Assembly: GCA_964017065.1 (NCBI GenBank)
Contig: OZ024784.1
Span: 16,845,152 to 16,909,151 of the forward strand
Direction of reading: 5' to 3'
DNA: 64,000 nt
DNA from: Haliclona indistincta
Lineage: Eukaryota > Porifera > Demospongiae > Haplosclerida > Chalinidae
Every line of letters begins with the position of its first letter. The first letter of the stretch is position 1. This document shows, piece by piece, positions 36,405 to 48,455 of the stretch. The notes beneath the pieces are model-generated. The model did no database searches. It was not told where the DNA came from and was given only the letters and a program-made list of their open reading frames with translations. The position numbers and the translations under genes were made by a program.

Positions 36405-38114
36405 ATGACGGACTCTAAGGGGAATAACGTTATTGTCTGTGACAATGGTACAGGGGTAAGTCAACGATTGCCGGCGTTATTACAGTATCATATGATCTGG
36501 TCGTCGTCCATTCCAAAATGACTGTTGACCGTCTTCTGTAGTTCGTCAAGTGTGGTTATGCTGGCAGCAACTTTCCATCACATATATTCCCCTCATTGGT
36601 GGGCCGGCCCATTATCAGATCTTCAGCTAAAGTCGGGAACATTGTGGTAAAAGTGAGTTATGTTTGATGATAGTAGCCATACATAGAGTGATCTCCTTTC
36701 CCCCCTGGACACAAGGATCTTATGGTAGGTGATGAGGCTAGTACGCTTCGCTCAATGCTTGAAGTCAACTATCCGATGGAGAATGGTATTGTCAGAAACT
36801 GGGACGACATGAAGCACGTTTGGAATTACACATTTAACGAGAAACTGTGCATTGACCCAAAGAACACCAAGGTATGCCACATTCACACAGACTTACTGAT
36901 ACGATACATTGTCTGTCTTCTCATCAGGTTTTGCTCACAGAGCCTCCCATGAACCCAATGAAAAACAGAGAGAAGATGCTCCAAGTTATGTTCGAAGAGT
37001 ACCAGTGCGCTGGAGTGTACATTGCTATACAGGCCGTGCTCACTCTTTATGCTCAAGGTAAAGTGAAACCAATCTTATAACTTAGTTATAGTAATACACA
37101 GCATCATGAATATACTGTGTGTGCTTTAGCTTTGTATACGTTTCTCATACAAAAACATTTAGATTGTCTGTGTTCTTGTCTATCCACAGGTCTCCTAACT
37201 GGTATTGTAATCGACAGTGGTGATGGCGTGACACACATCTGTCCTGTCTACGAAGGATTCTCTCTCCCTCACCTCACTCGTCGACTTGATGTAGCCGGGC
37301 GAGACATTACTCGATATCTCATCAAACTGCTTCTGTTGCGAGGATACGCGTTCAACCACTCGGCAGACTTCGAGACCATTCGAATGATGAAGGAGAAGCT
37401 TTGCTACGTTGGGTTAGAACCGTCATGGCTAGGAATTCTCACAAAGTTACTATTCTGCTCTTTTTAGATATAATATTGAGCAAGAGAAGAAGTTAGCACA
37501 AGAGACCACAGTATTGATGGAGAGCTACACGGTTTGTTGAGAATGTTGTTAATGCACTGTCTTATCATGTGCTAATGATGAACTATTCTCTCTCATTAAC
37601 ACACAGTTGCCTGATGGTCGTGTTGTCAAACTGGGCGGAGAACGATTCGAGGCACCTGAGATTCTCTTCCAGCCTCACCTCATCAATGTGGAGGGCGCTG
37701 GCGTAGCTGAGCTGTTGTTCAACACTATTCAAGCAGCAGATATCGACACACGTTCAGAGTTCTACAAGCATATTGTGTTGTCAGGTGGTTCCACTATGTA
37801 TCCTGGACTCCCCTCTCGACTGGAGAGAGAGATCAAGCAGCTTTACCTAGAGCGAGTGTTGAAGGGAGACACCACCAAACTTACCGTAAGCCTACTTGTA
37901 TATAATCTTTCCTTTTAAAATATTCAACGCATTTTTTGTACAGAAATTCAAGATTCGTATAGAGGATCCACCCAGACGTAAGCACATGGTGTTCCTTGGT
38001 GGTGCTGTTCTGGCAGATATTATGAAAGACAAAGACTCATTCTGGATGTCACGAGAAGAATACCAAGAAAAAGGATTGAAAGTGCTTGAAAAATTGGGTG
38101 TGGCCGTCAAGTGA
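36405..38114 (+). CDS. ACTR2: Actin-related protein 2 (Arp2/3 complex)
   Basis: Arp2 pairs with Arp3 to form the pointed-end template for branched actin filaments. Begins [29 protein letters not shown] split over exons, with the phosphate-1 loop DNGTGFVKCG and phosphate-2 loop [10 protein letters not shown]. Arp2-specific segments include [24 protein letters not shown] and [14 protein letters not shown]. The adenosine loop is [17 protein letters not shown]. Ends [17 protein letters not shown] then [11 protein letters not shown]. Length is close to the standard 394 residues. It shares a promoter region with EXOSC5. Confidence 0.97.
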
Positions 38115-38490
38115 CCACGTTCACCTAGTAATAACCGACTTCGGTGATGTAGTGTATGTGTGTGTGTGCGTGTTGTGTAGCAGTGACCAGGTGGGCCTCT
38201 CTACCTTCTTTTCATTGGCTTGCCCTACTCACGCATGAACAACTCTTCTAGTTTATTGGGCAGTTTTATTATGATTTTAGAATATTTTCTCGCCATGTAA
38301 GTTACATGTATTGTATAATAATAACGTAGGTTTCAGTCAAAGAGAGCTAAATGAGTGGAGAGTGAAGAATTTCTTGAGATATTGAAGAATTTCTTGAGAT
38401 ATTCTCTTGCTGTGTATGTACAATAGAGGAGTTCTGTAAGCAACATTGCTGGCAATGGAGATAGATTTTTGAGAAATAGATTTCTTTGTG
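38115..38490. other. ACTR2-MTIF2 convergent 3' region
   Basis: 376 bp between facing stop codons. It holds a GT-rich stretch (38155-38180) and a tandem duplication of about 20 bp (gaagaatttcttgagatatt, from about 38363 to 38402). No gene seen. Confidence 0.6.
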
Positions 38491-41138
38491 TCAGAATCCA
38501 AGGTTCCAATGTAGTGTTGGTGGTACCTTGTGTTTCCTCACACACTGCACCCAGTCTCCTTCTTGAAACTGAATTCTGTCAGCACTGTAGCTGATGCCAC
38601 ACTCTGTCTCCTTCTTAGCTCTACTTATATCCTCTTTATTTCGCATCATACCCGATACCTTTCCTTCGTGTACAACCTAACAGCAGAGTGATAAAAATGA
38701 CGGTTGATTTCAAAACGTATTTCATAACTCACTTCTTCATCTCTGAGCAGTTTGAAGATACCATCTTTTACTAGCTCTCCTTTCTTAACTCTGCAGCCAC
38801 CAACATAAGCAGATTTTGCACCACTCAATTTGAAGGTTTTGGTTACAGCTGCTTCACCTAATATTTCCTCTTTCTCTTCATGTGGTAGCTTACCCTTGAG
38901 ATGAACCTAAACACAGCAAATGGAAGCCTGTAAATCTAACGCATGTGCTTACTTTTAACTCTTCAATTAATTTGTAGATAACTTTGTGTGATAGGATAGT
39001 GACTTGACGCTGCTTTGCTGAAATGGCTGCTGTCTTCATGGCAGACACATTGAAGCCCAGCACCACACCTGAGGAATGGGATGGGTAGTTCTAGTCTAGG
39101 TAGGTCCTCTCCCACCAGGAGAAGGTATAGCAACTAGTCTCGCCCATGCACTGGTGATAGCAGTATCTAAAATATTTATGGCAGTACTTACCACCAACAG
39201 CCCAGGCTGCATCAATATCGCTGTCACTGATCGGACCTACACCACTGTGAACTACCTCGAGGTCTAGCTCCTCTGGTTGCTTGGCTGTTATGATGTTCAA
39301 CAGTGCTTCTAATGACCCAGCTACATCACCTAGTGACAGCAAGAATAGACTATGAAGATTGAAGAGGAATTCCAACACACCCTTCACAATCAGTGGTACA
39401 AGTAGTTTCTTCTCAGATTCATCTCTATCGACAGCTGGCTTTCTCCTGGTCAATTCCTCTTTTTTCTTTACCAGAAATGCTCGTTGGTCGATGACGTGCC
39501 TGGCTCCTGTCTCATCCTTCATCTGTGAATTGAGTATGAAGAGCAGATTGTCTCAAAGAGGCAATACCTGGAGACACAGCTCCCCAACAGCAGGCAACTC
39601 CCTCCAGCCAGCAGTCAGCACAGGCATGGATGGTCCTGCCTCGTTCAAACGCTTGCCACTATCATTGAATAGTGTTCGTATCTTGGCCCATACCTCACCC
39701 GCTACGAGAATCTGACCACGTTTCAGCTGACCATGCTGAACAAGAACAGTAGCAACACTCCTGCACAAAGAACCGATCCTACCAATAATGTAGCATTACT
39801 AATTCACTCACCCAAGACCACGGTCTGTTCTGACCTCAAGAACCACACCCTCCACTCTCCCTGTATAATCTGCCTTTAGCTCATTGAGCTCAGCCTGAGC
39901 AAGAATAGCTTCTTCTAATTCCACTAGTCCTGTGCCCTGGAGTTGAGGAACAAGAGAGAATGCAACACTAGCTAATGATAGTTTGAAACCTTTGTGGCTG
40001 ATATCTCTACTGATTGTATGTCTCCTCCAAAGTGTTCAAGTTGCATGCCATATTGGAGAAGCTGCTGTTTCACTTTTTCCTACAAGAAGAGCACTATGGT
40101 GAAAAGATTGAGAGAGTCATCTTACAAACCGCATTGGCTGTGTGTCTGTCACACTTATTGATGGCTACCACTACTGGGACTGCATGTTGAGAGAAAGGTT
40201 GAAGTGAACCACACTGTTCTGTTAATTCTTCCTACCGTCTGTCTGTTTGATCAGTTGAATGCACTCTTCTGTTTGTGGCTTGACTCCATCATCAGCAGCT
40301 ACCACTAACACTACTATATCTGTGACACTAGCTCCTCTTGCTCTCATTGCAGAGAAGGCAGCATGACCAGGAGTGTCCAGAAACGTAATCGAGTCGCCAC
40401 TAGCCATTTTCACTGCAAATCATAAGCACAGAGAAATCTTGCCTAGTTCGTGGTACCTGAGAATGCTCCAATGTGCTGTGTGATACCACCGGCCTCTCCT
40501 TCAGCTACTGCAGTCTTCCTGAGAGCGTCCAGCAGTGATGTTTTCCCATGATCAACATGACCCATAACTGTCACAACCGGAGCACAACGTCTAAGAGAGA
40601 AACACTCAAAATCACAAGGTGTTCTCTCACTTTAAGTTGCGTAAATTCCTGGCTGTCATACGAAGTGGATCTCTCACACGAGGAAAGTGAGCTAAGTGAC
40701 CATAGCTAATAACAGCCAACTCTGCTAGCTCCATTGATAATCCTGTAAATATACAAGAATCAGCAAGAGTGGTAAATTTATCATTTTTATCGAACTTGAA
40801 TTTGCATTCAGCCGTTCTCTTTCCAATTCAGGATGATTACAAAGCTCTTCTGTGTAACAAATTGTGATATTATGGCGATGACACAAAATCACTTACTTTG
40901 ATTCACGTTGAGACTCTTGGCTAGGTCTCTGAGTTGCATACCTTCATACACAGTGATGTTTTTAAGCTCCTACGGGGTGCATGGGTGTGTTACTAAATGT
41001 TATGCCTTGAATTTATACCTTCCGTGGATATTTCTGCCAAGAGTAAGTTCTTGTACATTGCTTATGTCGCCGCAAGCAGCCATGCCTGGAAGAGAGGCGG
41101 ACAGGAGATGCAACTAATAGTCTGGCTTTGCTCCACAT
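38491..41138 (-). CDS. MTIF2: Mitochondrial translation initiation factor 2
   Basis: Mitochondrial IF2 brings fMet-tRNA to the small ribosomal subunit. The predicted N-terminus [20 protein letters not shown] is Arg/Ser-rich with no acids, a classic mitochondrial targeting peptide. The IF2 N-domain includes [19 protein letters not shown]. The G domain follows with [37 protein letters not shown] and NKCD. Domain II includes [17 protein letters not shown], and a C-terminal IF2 domain includes DAAWAVGG and VQCVRKHK, ending HWNLGF, parallel to the human WDPGF end. Only 74 bp separate its ATG from that of BCKDHA, another mitochondrial protein. An upstream in-frame ATG at 41213 is less likely. Confidence 0.94.
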
Positions 41139-41212
41139 GAGTTCAAAATGGGAGTGACGATGTCGATACACACCCACTCGCACACCCACCCACCCATTTC
41201 GGCTGGAACACA
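41139..41212. promoter_or_regulatory. 74-bp divergent promoter of two mitochondrial-protein genes
   Basis: The whole space between the MTIF2 and BCKDHA start codons. Rich in CACCC repeats (CACACCCACCCACCC), possible Sp/KLF-type sites. Shared control of two nuclear-encoded mitochondrial proteins is plausible. Confidence 0.5.
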
Positions 41213-43340
41213 ATGGCGCTGGTGGTGTGTCGTGTCGCGCGCCAAGGCGCTGCCTGTATCAGAAACTACGGCTTAAAAGGAGGAGTACGAGTAAGAGTGA
41301 GTGCCTAAGTGGATTGTGGTCTTTTAGCTAATACATGCATGTGTGCACAGATGTACAGCATTGAAGGAGAGGCTAGCCCTAGAGGACCGCCTTACACCAC
41401 CAGTCTGTCAACAGCCACGCTGACAGCACAGACCAGTACGACTGCCCTTCATCCCGTGTATCGAGTGCTGGATACCAGTGGGAAGGTGATAGATCCTAGC
41501 CAGGAACCTCAGGTACAGCTTTGTTTACTTCTTTGTCTGGGTGTCATTGTCTAGTACAGTGGAACCCCTCTTAGAGGACACCTCTATAATGGACACTTAC
41601 TGAATACCAAATATAACCCACATAATGTATAATAAACCCCTGACTAGTCTTATATTCATAATACTGATTGTTTGCAGTTGAGCAAAGAATCACTGGTGAA
41701 GATGTACCAGCAGATGGTGACCCTGTCAGTAATGGACCAGCATCTCTACAAGGCACAGAGAATGGTACACAATAACTGTGGTTCTGCGGTTAAAACTTGG
41801 GCCCTTTTTCCAGGGTCTGATCTCATTCTACATGATGTGTTCCGGTGAGGAAGGAATTCATTTTGGCACAGCAGCAGCTCTTGATCCAGAGGACGAGATC
41901 TACTGTCAATATCGGGAAGCTGGTGTCTTTATGTGGAGAGGATTCACTCTTGATAACTTCATGAACCAATGCTTCAGTAACAAACTGGATATCGGGAAAG
42001 GACGGCAGATGCCTGTCCACTACGGATCAAAGAAGCTGAATATTCAACACATCTCTTCTCCTCTTGCTACTCAGATGCCTCAGGGTAAGCCCGTTACACA
42101 CATGGCTGACCTGTTTAAAATATCTTTTCCTCAGCTCCAGGATATGCGTATGCAATGAAACGCTCTGGATCTAAGAATTGTGTCATATGTTATTTCGGCG
42201 ATGGCGCTGCTCAAGAGGGAGATGCACATGCTGCTATGAACTTTGCTGCCACACTTGACTGTCCGGTCATTTTCATGTGTCGTAACAATGGGTATGCCAT
42301 CTCTACTCCAGTTGAAGACCAGTATCGTAGTGATGGTATAGTGGTACGTGGACCTGCATATGGTATGGAGGCAATACGACTGGATGGCAATGATGTGCTG
42401 GCTGTATACAATGCCACACAGTATGCACGCAGAGTGTGTGTGGAGGAGCATAGACCAGTACTACTGGAAGCCATGACATATAGGTGAGCAAAGAACATAC
42501 AGGGTTTCATTTAGGGGGTCAGAGGACCCCTTGCTATTCTTGCCCCTCTTGAGTCATACTATACCAGTATAGGTTTTGGTGTCTATAACTATCTCGCCCC
42601 CCCCTCCACGCATGCTTCACCCCCCTTGCAACAATTTTTTTAATGAAACCCTGAGAACTTATCAACTCTTCTGGACTAGGTAGTTTAGTGACTGTTAGAA
42701 GACACACAAACTATGGTCAACCTTTGGCACATGCATGAAGGTTATGGTACAGCGGTTTTATTACTCCTTGCAACAGCCACAAAAGCATGAAACTGCTGTA
42801 TCATTTAGGAATTATGCAGTATGAAGGGATAACAGCTACAGATAACAGTCAAGTTTATTTAGAATTCAGGTTCTGAGCTTGCATTGTACATTGTTATCAT
42901 CTCTGTCTGTGCAATTGTTCATGACAGGTTAGGTAGTCACAGCACAAGTGATGACCAGACTGGCTATCAGGATATGGAGAGTGTCAAGCAATGGAAGAAT
43001 ACCCATCATCCCAACCTCAAGCTGAAGAACTACCTCACTCACCGTGGTCTGTGGGATGAGGAGAAAGACACTGCCCTAATGAAATCTGTTGATGCTGATG
43101 TCAAAGTAAGTAGAAGATCCACTAAATGAATGTCATTGTTACCTTTCTTATTAGGCATCCATGCAACGAGCACGCAAGTTGAAGAGACCTTCATTGGATC
43201 ATATGTTTGATGATGTGTTTGATGAGCTTCCTGTCAGATTACAGCAACAGAAAGAGGAACTGAAAAGCCATTTGTCTAAGTACGGCCAGCACTACCCTGT
43301 GGACAACTATGATGAAGGGAAAAACTTCTATAGCAAATAA
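41213..43340 (+). CDS. BCKDHA: Branched-chain 2-oxoacid dehydrogenase E1 alpha subunit
   Basis: Mitochondrial matrix enzyme that uses thiamine diphosphate to decarboxylate the oxoacids of Leu, Ile and Val. N-terminus [20 protein letters not shown] looks like a targeting peptide. Core: [46 protein letters not shown], then the ThDP/Mg motif [16 protein letters not shown] ending NNGYAISTP. The phospho-loop [14 protein letters not shown] conserves the serine region targeted by the BCKDH kinase. C-terminus [17 protein letters not shown] as in the family. The intron between AMTYR and LGSHSTS is unusually long because of a hAT-like MITE. Confidence 0.97.
41549..41650. repeat. Dispersed-repeat fragment in a BCKDHA intron
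   Basis: Contains CAGTGGAACCCCTCTTAGAG and TCTATAATGGACAC, a style common in dispersed repeats of marine invertebrates. A diverged relative seems present at about 4090-4195 (CAGTGAAACC, TAGAGGTCAC, CTATAATAATC). No clear ends. Confidence 0.4.
42500..42653. mobile_element. hAT-like MITE in a BCKDHA intron, 8-bp target duplication
   Basis: 154 bp, starting CAGGGTTTCATT and ending AATGAAACCCTG, a perfect 12-bp terminal inverted repeat. The flanks are AGAACATA (42492-42499) and AGAACTTA (42654-42661), an 8-bp duplication with one mismatch, the size hAT transposases make. The interior is G/C-run rich with no coding capacity. Confidence 0.85.
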
Positions 43341-43660
43341 TTTAGTGTGCGTGGTTTATATATATCAACTATTATTAATAAGGTATTTATTAAAGCTACA
43401 TGGACGTATCCAATGCAGATAGGTTTGTTATAATGTTCATATGGTGGTAGTCATTCCACGTACATAATGCGAGGTATTGGTCTTACGGACTATTAATTTT
43501 ACAAAATAAATTAATTTATTTCAAGAAGTGGAAATCTCGTCTGAAAACTGTCGAGAGATCGCCTTGGATTTTTGACTTCCCAGCTCAATTATTTCGTGGG
43601 TGTGGGTTATGATAGTTATTGTTAAAGTGTGTATTATTTGGAATAAAATTAATAAAGACA
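43341..43660. other. BCKDHA-YIF1 intergenic region
   Basis: A 320-bp AT-rich gap that must hold the BCKDHA 3' end and the YIF1 promoter. I see no further gene or clear motif. Confidence 0.5.
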
Positions 43661-45109
43661 ATGGATTACTCAGCTGGACACTGTGAGTGTGTCAAAAGTC
43701 AGTTTACTCGGCTCATAGTCTGTTTCTCTTCTATTAACACAGCACTAAGCCATAGAGGTGGAGGAGATATGTCTGGATACGGCGTGTCTAGCCAGCCAGG
43801 AGTGGCTGAACCCGCTTACATGCAGCAGCAGTATCCTCAGCAACCCTCGGCTCAACCACCACCACAATTGTTTCAAGACACTAGGTGAGTGATGGTTACA
43901 CGTGTCCAGTGTTATTCAGTTGTATTTCCTTGTTAGTGGTGTATCTTCAGCACCGCCATTAGACATGGCACAGCAGTTACTGAACAACCCAGTGGTAGCC
44001 AATGCAGCATTGCAGTATGGTCAGGGTATAATGAACGTTGGTCAAAAATACATTGACCAGGAGGTGAGAGGGAGAAGTATTGTTTGTTATCGATGACCTG
44101 CTGTGACATTGTATGCATAGGCTGCAAGTAGGCTGGCTGGCATGAAGAGGTACTTTGCCGTTGATACAAGTTATGTGCTGAAGAAACTATTCCTTCTTGT
44201 GTTTCCATACACTCATCGGGTGCGTATTATAGGCAGATGTTCCCTTTTCACACATCACACAATGCACATTGTCGCCCCACACCTAGCTATGACTACACAC
44301 TCCTACTCACCTCCTCCATACAACAGGACTGGTCTCTGCAATATACCGGCTCTGAGGCACAAACTCCTCGTCAAGATGTCAATTCTCCTGACCTCTACAT
44401 CCCTGGTGAGAGAGAGAGGTACCTGTGTCTTAGTTATATCACTCCTCACAGTGATGGGGTTTGTGACATATATACTGCTGACTGGTCTAGTGTTTGGGAC
44501 ACAGCAAAGGTTAGCAGATAAGGTAATATTTGAGATACTTTTCTTTTCTTAAGGTTTACGCCAGAGCAGCTTGGTCTAAGTGCCAGCTCTCTGCTTGTCT
44601 GGTTAGCTATTGAACTACTGATCATCTACCTTGGTTTGTTTCTGGCTCAAGTCACATCTCAACTCTCCTGGATGGACCTCCTTGCCTACTGCACCTACAA
44701 ATACACCAGGTGGGTGTGGTTCTAGGTCACATGACTGGATATGGCAACCGTCTCTTTGTCCAGTATGATTGTGTGTGTTGGAGTAAGCCTGGTCGCTGGA
44801 GTGTATGGATATTATGGAGCCCTTCTGTGGAACGCAATTGCTATAGCCTATTTTGAAGTGAGCTGAGTGTGAATTATTTTCTGCAGCCAACATGCATACT
44901 GTGACGTGACGATATTAATTTTAATTTTGTTGCAGGTCCAGTCATTGCGACTTCGTGTCCAACCAAACGCAACTCTCGGAACCAATCGGATACGTAACTA
45001 CCTCCTGCTGGTGATAGCAGTTCTTCAGCCGCTTCTAGTGCTCTGGTTAACATGGAGCCTAGTGATGTATCGTCCACCAATCAGCCTACACACTGGACCT
45101 CGACACTAA
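43661..45109 (+). CDS. YIF1: YIF1 (Yip1-interacting factor), ER-Golgi membrane protein
   Basis: Multi-pass protein working with Yip1/Rab GTPases in ER-to-Golgi transport. Exon 1 ends after MDYSAGH; the next exons give a Pro/Gln-rich cytosolic N-terminus (MQQQYPQQPSAQPPPQ). The family block follows: NPVVANAALQYGQGIMNVGQKYIDQE, RYFAVDTSYVLKKLFLLVFPYTH, then DWSLQ, PRQDVNSPDLYIP. About five membrane helices follow (for example VMGFVTYILLTGLVFGTQ and LVWLAIELLIIYLGLFLA), with LLAYCTYKYTSMI and a final helix LLLVIAVLQPLLVLWLTW. It is the single YIF1 gene seen, so A or B is not assigned. It converges on PACS with 78 bp between stops. Confidence 0.93.
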
Positions 45110-45187
45110 CCCACTGATCAGTTGTTTGTGTTACTCTTGTCTATTATTTGAAAAAAAACACTGATTTTAGTAAGAGGCATATAACTG

Positions 45188-48100
45188 TCATGATGGGAAA
45201 CTCTTGATAAGTGAGAGAGGGACACCACTGGTGGGCGACTGATCCCATTGTGCGGTGAGCCTGAGCGAAGAGAGACCACTCCATTCTAGACCATCGACAT
45301 ACGCTGAGAGAGGAGGTTACAGCTTACTAGGACAATATGCATCCGGCATTCTACCTGTCAGTAAGTGTTTTCCACAAGGTTTGCATGCCAGCTGTGTTGC
45401 TGTCAGACTCAATATGGTGCCTTCCAGCTCCTTTGCTTTACGTATTCTAATGCCCTTCTTGGATTTGTCTCTCATTGTGGTTGTCACATTGAGCATCGGT
45501 CCTGCTATCAGTGTGACCATCACACCTCTCACCTTCACTGTCGACTACAGTAGCAAACAGAGAGATGATAGATTTATCATGCTTAGTTCTGACCTTTTGG
45601 CTGTCCTTCTTCCCAGTCCAGTACTCTAGCAATATCTCAGGCTGTTCCCTGTAAGGACAGGCAGATGGGAGAGGTGTGACATGAGCTACAACACAGGTGC
45701 TTATACCCTGTGCCTGGTGGACTGGCTGGGGTACCAGCAGGTACATCTGACTCTGTCTCCCAGTGACCCAGTACAACATTCTAGTGAGAGAGAACCACTT
45801 TATCACACCAGCTAAGAGCAACTTACAGATACAAATGGAATGTGTTGAGATGAATCTTGCTCCATATGACTGTCAGAAGACAGAGAGGAGATTAGTACAT
45901 TAGTATTAAAAAATTGTGACTCACCCTGATTCAGAGGAAACAACTGCCTTGAGTTCAGCCTGAGCCACTGGCAGTAGTCTCTCATTAACAGGATTAAGCA
46001 GAGTGTGAAGTAGGGATGCTGGATGGAGAAAAAATGAGGTGGTTGAAATGAGAAGGATAAGCTAACAGTAGCTATCATCACTGAAGCCTTCATCTTCAGC
46101 TAGAATAATAGGGACTCCAACTAGTAGCCGATTGCTGACTACTCCATCTGCATGTTAGAGAGATAGATGTACCAGTAACTAACAATAGATGTTCAATATT
46201 ACCTGTCGGAATATAAGTAAACCATACAGCCAGTTCTGGACTGTGCATGTAGCCTTTGAGAGCGGCAGCAAACAACAAGTCTCCTCCGACAAGAATAATC
46301 TGAAACTTGTCACTGCTCACCCTGTACGGTACCCAGACATGCAATGAATGAAGAGAGACTGTTACTACTGACCATAGCTCCTTTATTGCTGACAGTAATG
46401 ACAGCAGAATAGGTGTTGTTTTACTAATAGTCAGGATAGGTTCATCTTGCCTAGCAAGACACTGTTTTATACCCTATAAAGATCAGATGGAAAGTGAAGA
46501 ATAGAGAACAGCGAGATGGTAAGCACCTCAACATGAGAGGATCCATCTTGTACCAACCATAACCTTCCCTTGACAATGGCAGTGTCAGGAAGCTCTAATG
46601 GAGGTCCCTAAGAGTCAGAAATGCGTAAACTTAATGAAGCATTTTAAGAGTATATATAAACAGGTAGCGAAGCGACATTCTTACGAAGTGACATTCTTAC
46701 TAAAAGCAAACAACGCTATGGTTACGTAAGTTGTCTAGTGAATGTTATAAAGTATTAGTGTAGAGGAAGTTTAAGCAATAATAAGTGTTACTCACTGTTG
46801 TAATAGACTGGTCGGCACCGTCTGTGCAGTAGGGACTAGACAAAGATGGTCTCTGAACATGCGTGTCAACATCAGGAGTGTACTGCAAAGGGTTACTCAG
46901 AGCTTCAGACTAGAGAAAAAGAGTGTGTCACACATGAGTCACATAACGTGTATAAGAGTATGCTTACCAAGGTACGATGACCATGAGGTAAGCTTAACAT
47001 ACTAGCACTGTCTGGACCATAGAAAGGACTACGAAAGAGAGACAAAGATATGTAAGAGTGTGTAAGAATCACAGACACTGCATACTTCAGACGAGGTCGT
47101 GTGGAGTCTTGAGTTTGCTCGTCCTGTTCCTCTTCTTCTTCAAAGCTGTCAGTGAGCGAAGAGATGGCTGACTCCCTGTCCCCTTCCTCTAACTCCATTG
47201 TCACCTCAACTGGTACATTCCTGCCCTTTAACAGCCGCCGCAGCCGAAGAAGACGAAGAACAGAGGAGGGATGCTGTGGTGAAATATCAATTCAAATAGT
47301 CAAAACAATTTCCAGTTCAGTAACGATAGAAATGTGTTGACAAAGACACAAATTCAAAACTGTAAATACAGCATAGTTCTAGTTACAATCAATCTAAATC
47401 TAGAAAATACATCATCAGCTCATATTCCAGTGTTTGCACATAAGCTGAATATTTTTGACAGCACATGAACACTTGCCTTGAGACTAATCTTTGGCAGTGG
47501 ACGATTATCCTCAGGATCTGAGTCAGTGTCTGACCCTCTTTCATGCAGCTCGTCTGAAAATATCAGCTCATCTTCTTCATCCTCGCTGGACACTGCATGG
47601 ATGAGAGGTATATGAAAGGAAGAGAAAAAAGAGGTTAATCACCTTCAGCAACATGTGCTCTAGACTCTACTTCTGCCACAGTGCTGGTCAGAGAAGCTAC
47701 TCTCACAGAGGCTAACGACTCAGGACTCTTCTCAGAGTATAGCTTTACCACTCCCTACATAGTAGGATGTAAATACGCTCAATTTGAAATCACATGATGA
47801 TTTGTTATCTCTTTTCATACCTGAAAGCTTTTCTGAAGTACAAGGCTCATATTAATTTCTCCCATAGCTAGAGTCTTGTATCCTCTAATGGGTCGATTCC
47901 TATATCGCTTCCTGCGCTGTAGACTAATTTGAAGATCATTTCCTCCTCTCTTCAAAAAGTGAGGATACTGTGTGGTGGTTTGAATTAATATATGAACATC
48001 ATCTATGGTCTATAAACCTGCAGAGAGAAGAGCAGTTTGAGGGGAATAGCCAGAATTCCATTGGCTGGAACAGGGAGTTCATTGGACCGTAGTGAACGAT

Positions 48101-48430
48101 GTGGTGTCTAGGTTCGTGTGAAAATTAAAGTTCACACAAATTTGGTCATTTGCTGGCACCTTCATTGATACAGAAAGCACTACAGACTGCAGCCCGGGCT
48201 CTATGGCTTGAACTATCTCCAGACGGTCAATATTAAGTGTACATAAGCTGGTGATAAAAATACATTTTCTTACATTCTCGCCATGGCGTAAGGTTTTCAA
48301 CTTACCGCGGCACACAGTTGGCAGGAACCTTTCTCACCTCCCAAGTTGAGAAGAACTGCATAGACAGCGGTCCTTCGTGAGAGTCAGTATCTGCCATTTG
48401 GTCTTTCCTCTCTGGCTCTTGTTCAGCCAT
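45188..48430 (-). CDS. PACS: PACS (phosphofurin acidic cluster sorting) protein
   Basis: Cytosolic sorting adaptor that binds acidic clusters in cargo and routes it between endosomes, TGN and ER-mitochondria contacts. N-terminus contains [30 protein letters not shown], the start of the furin-binding region, then [37 protein letters not shown] and [21 protein letters not shown], very close to PACS1/2. The middle is acidic ([13 protein letters not shown]), as is typical. The C-terminal exons give [30 protein letters not shown] and [18 protein letters not shown], aligning with the conserved PACS C-domain. Some small middle exons are not individually resolved. Its ATG lies 25 bp from that of the STPG gene. 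Confidence 0.92.
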
Positions 48431-48455
48431 TTTGCGGTTTCCTAAGGGTTAAATA

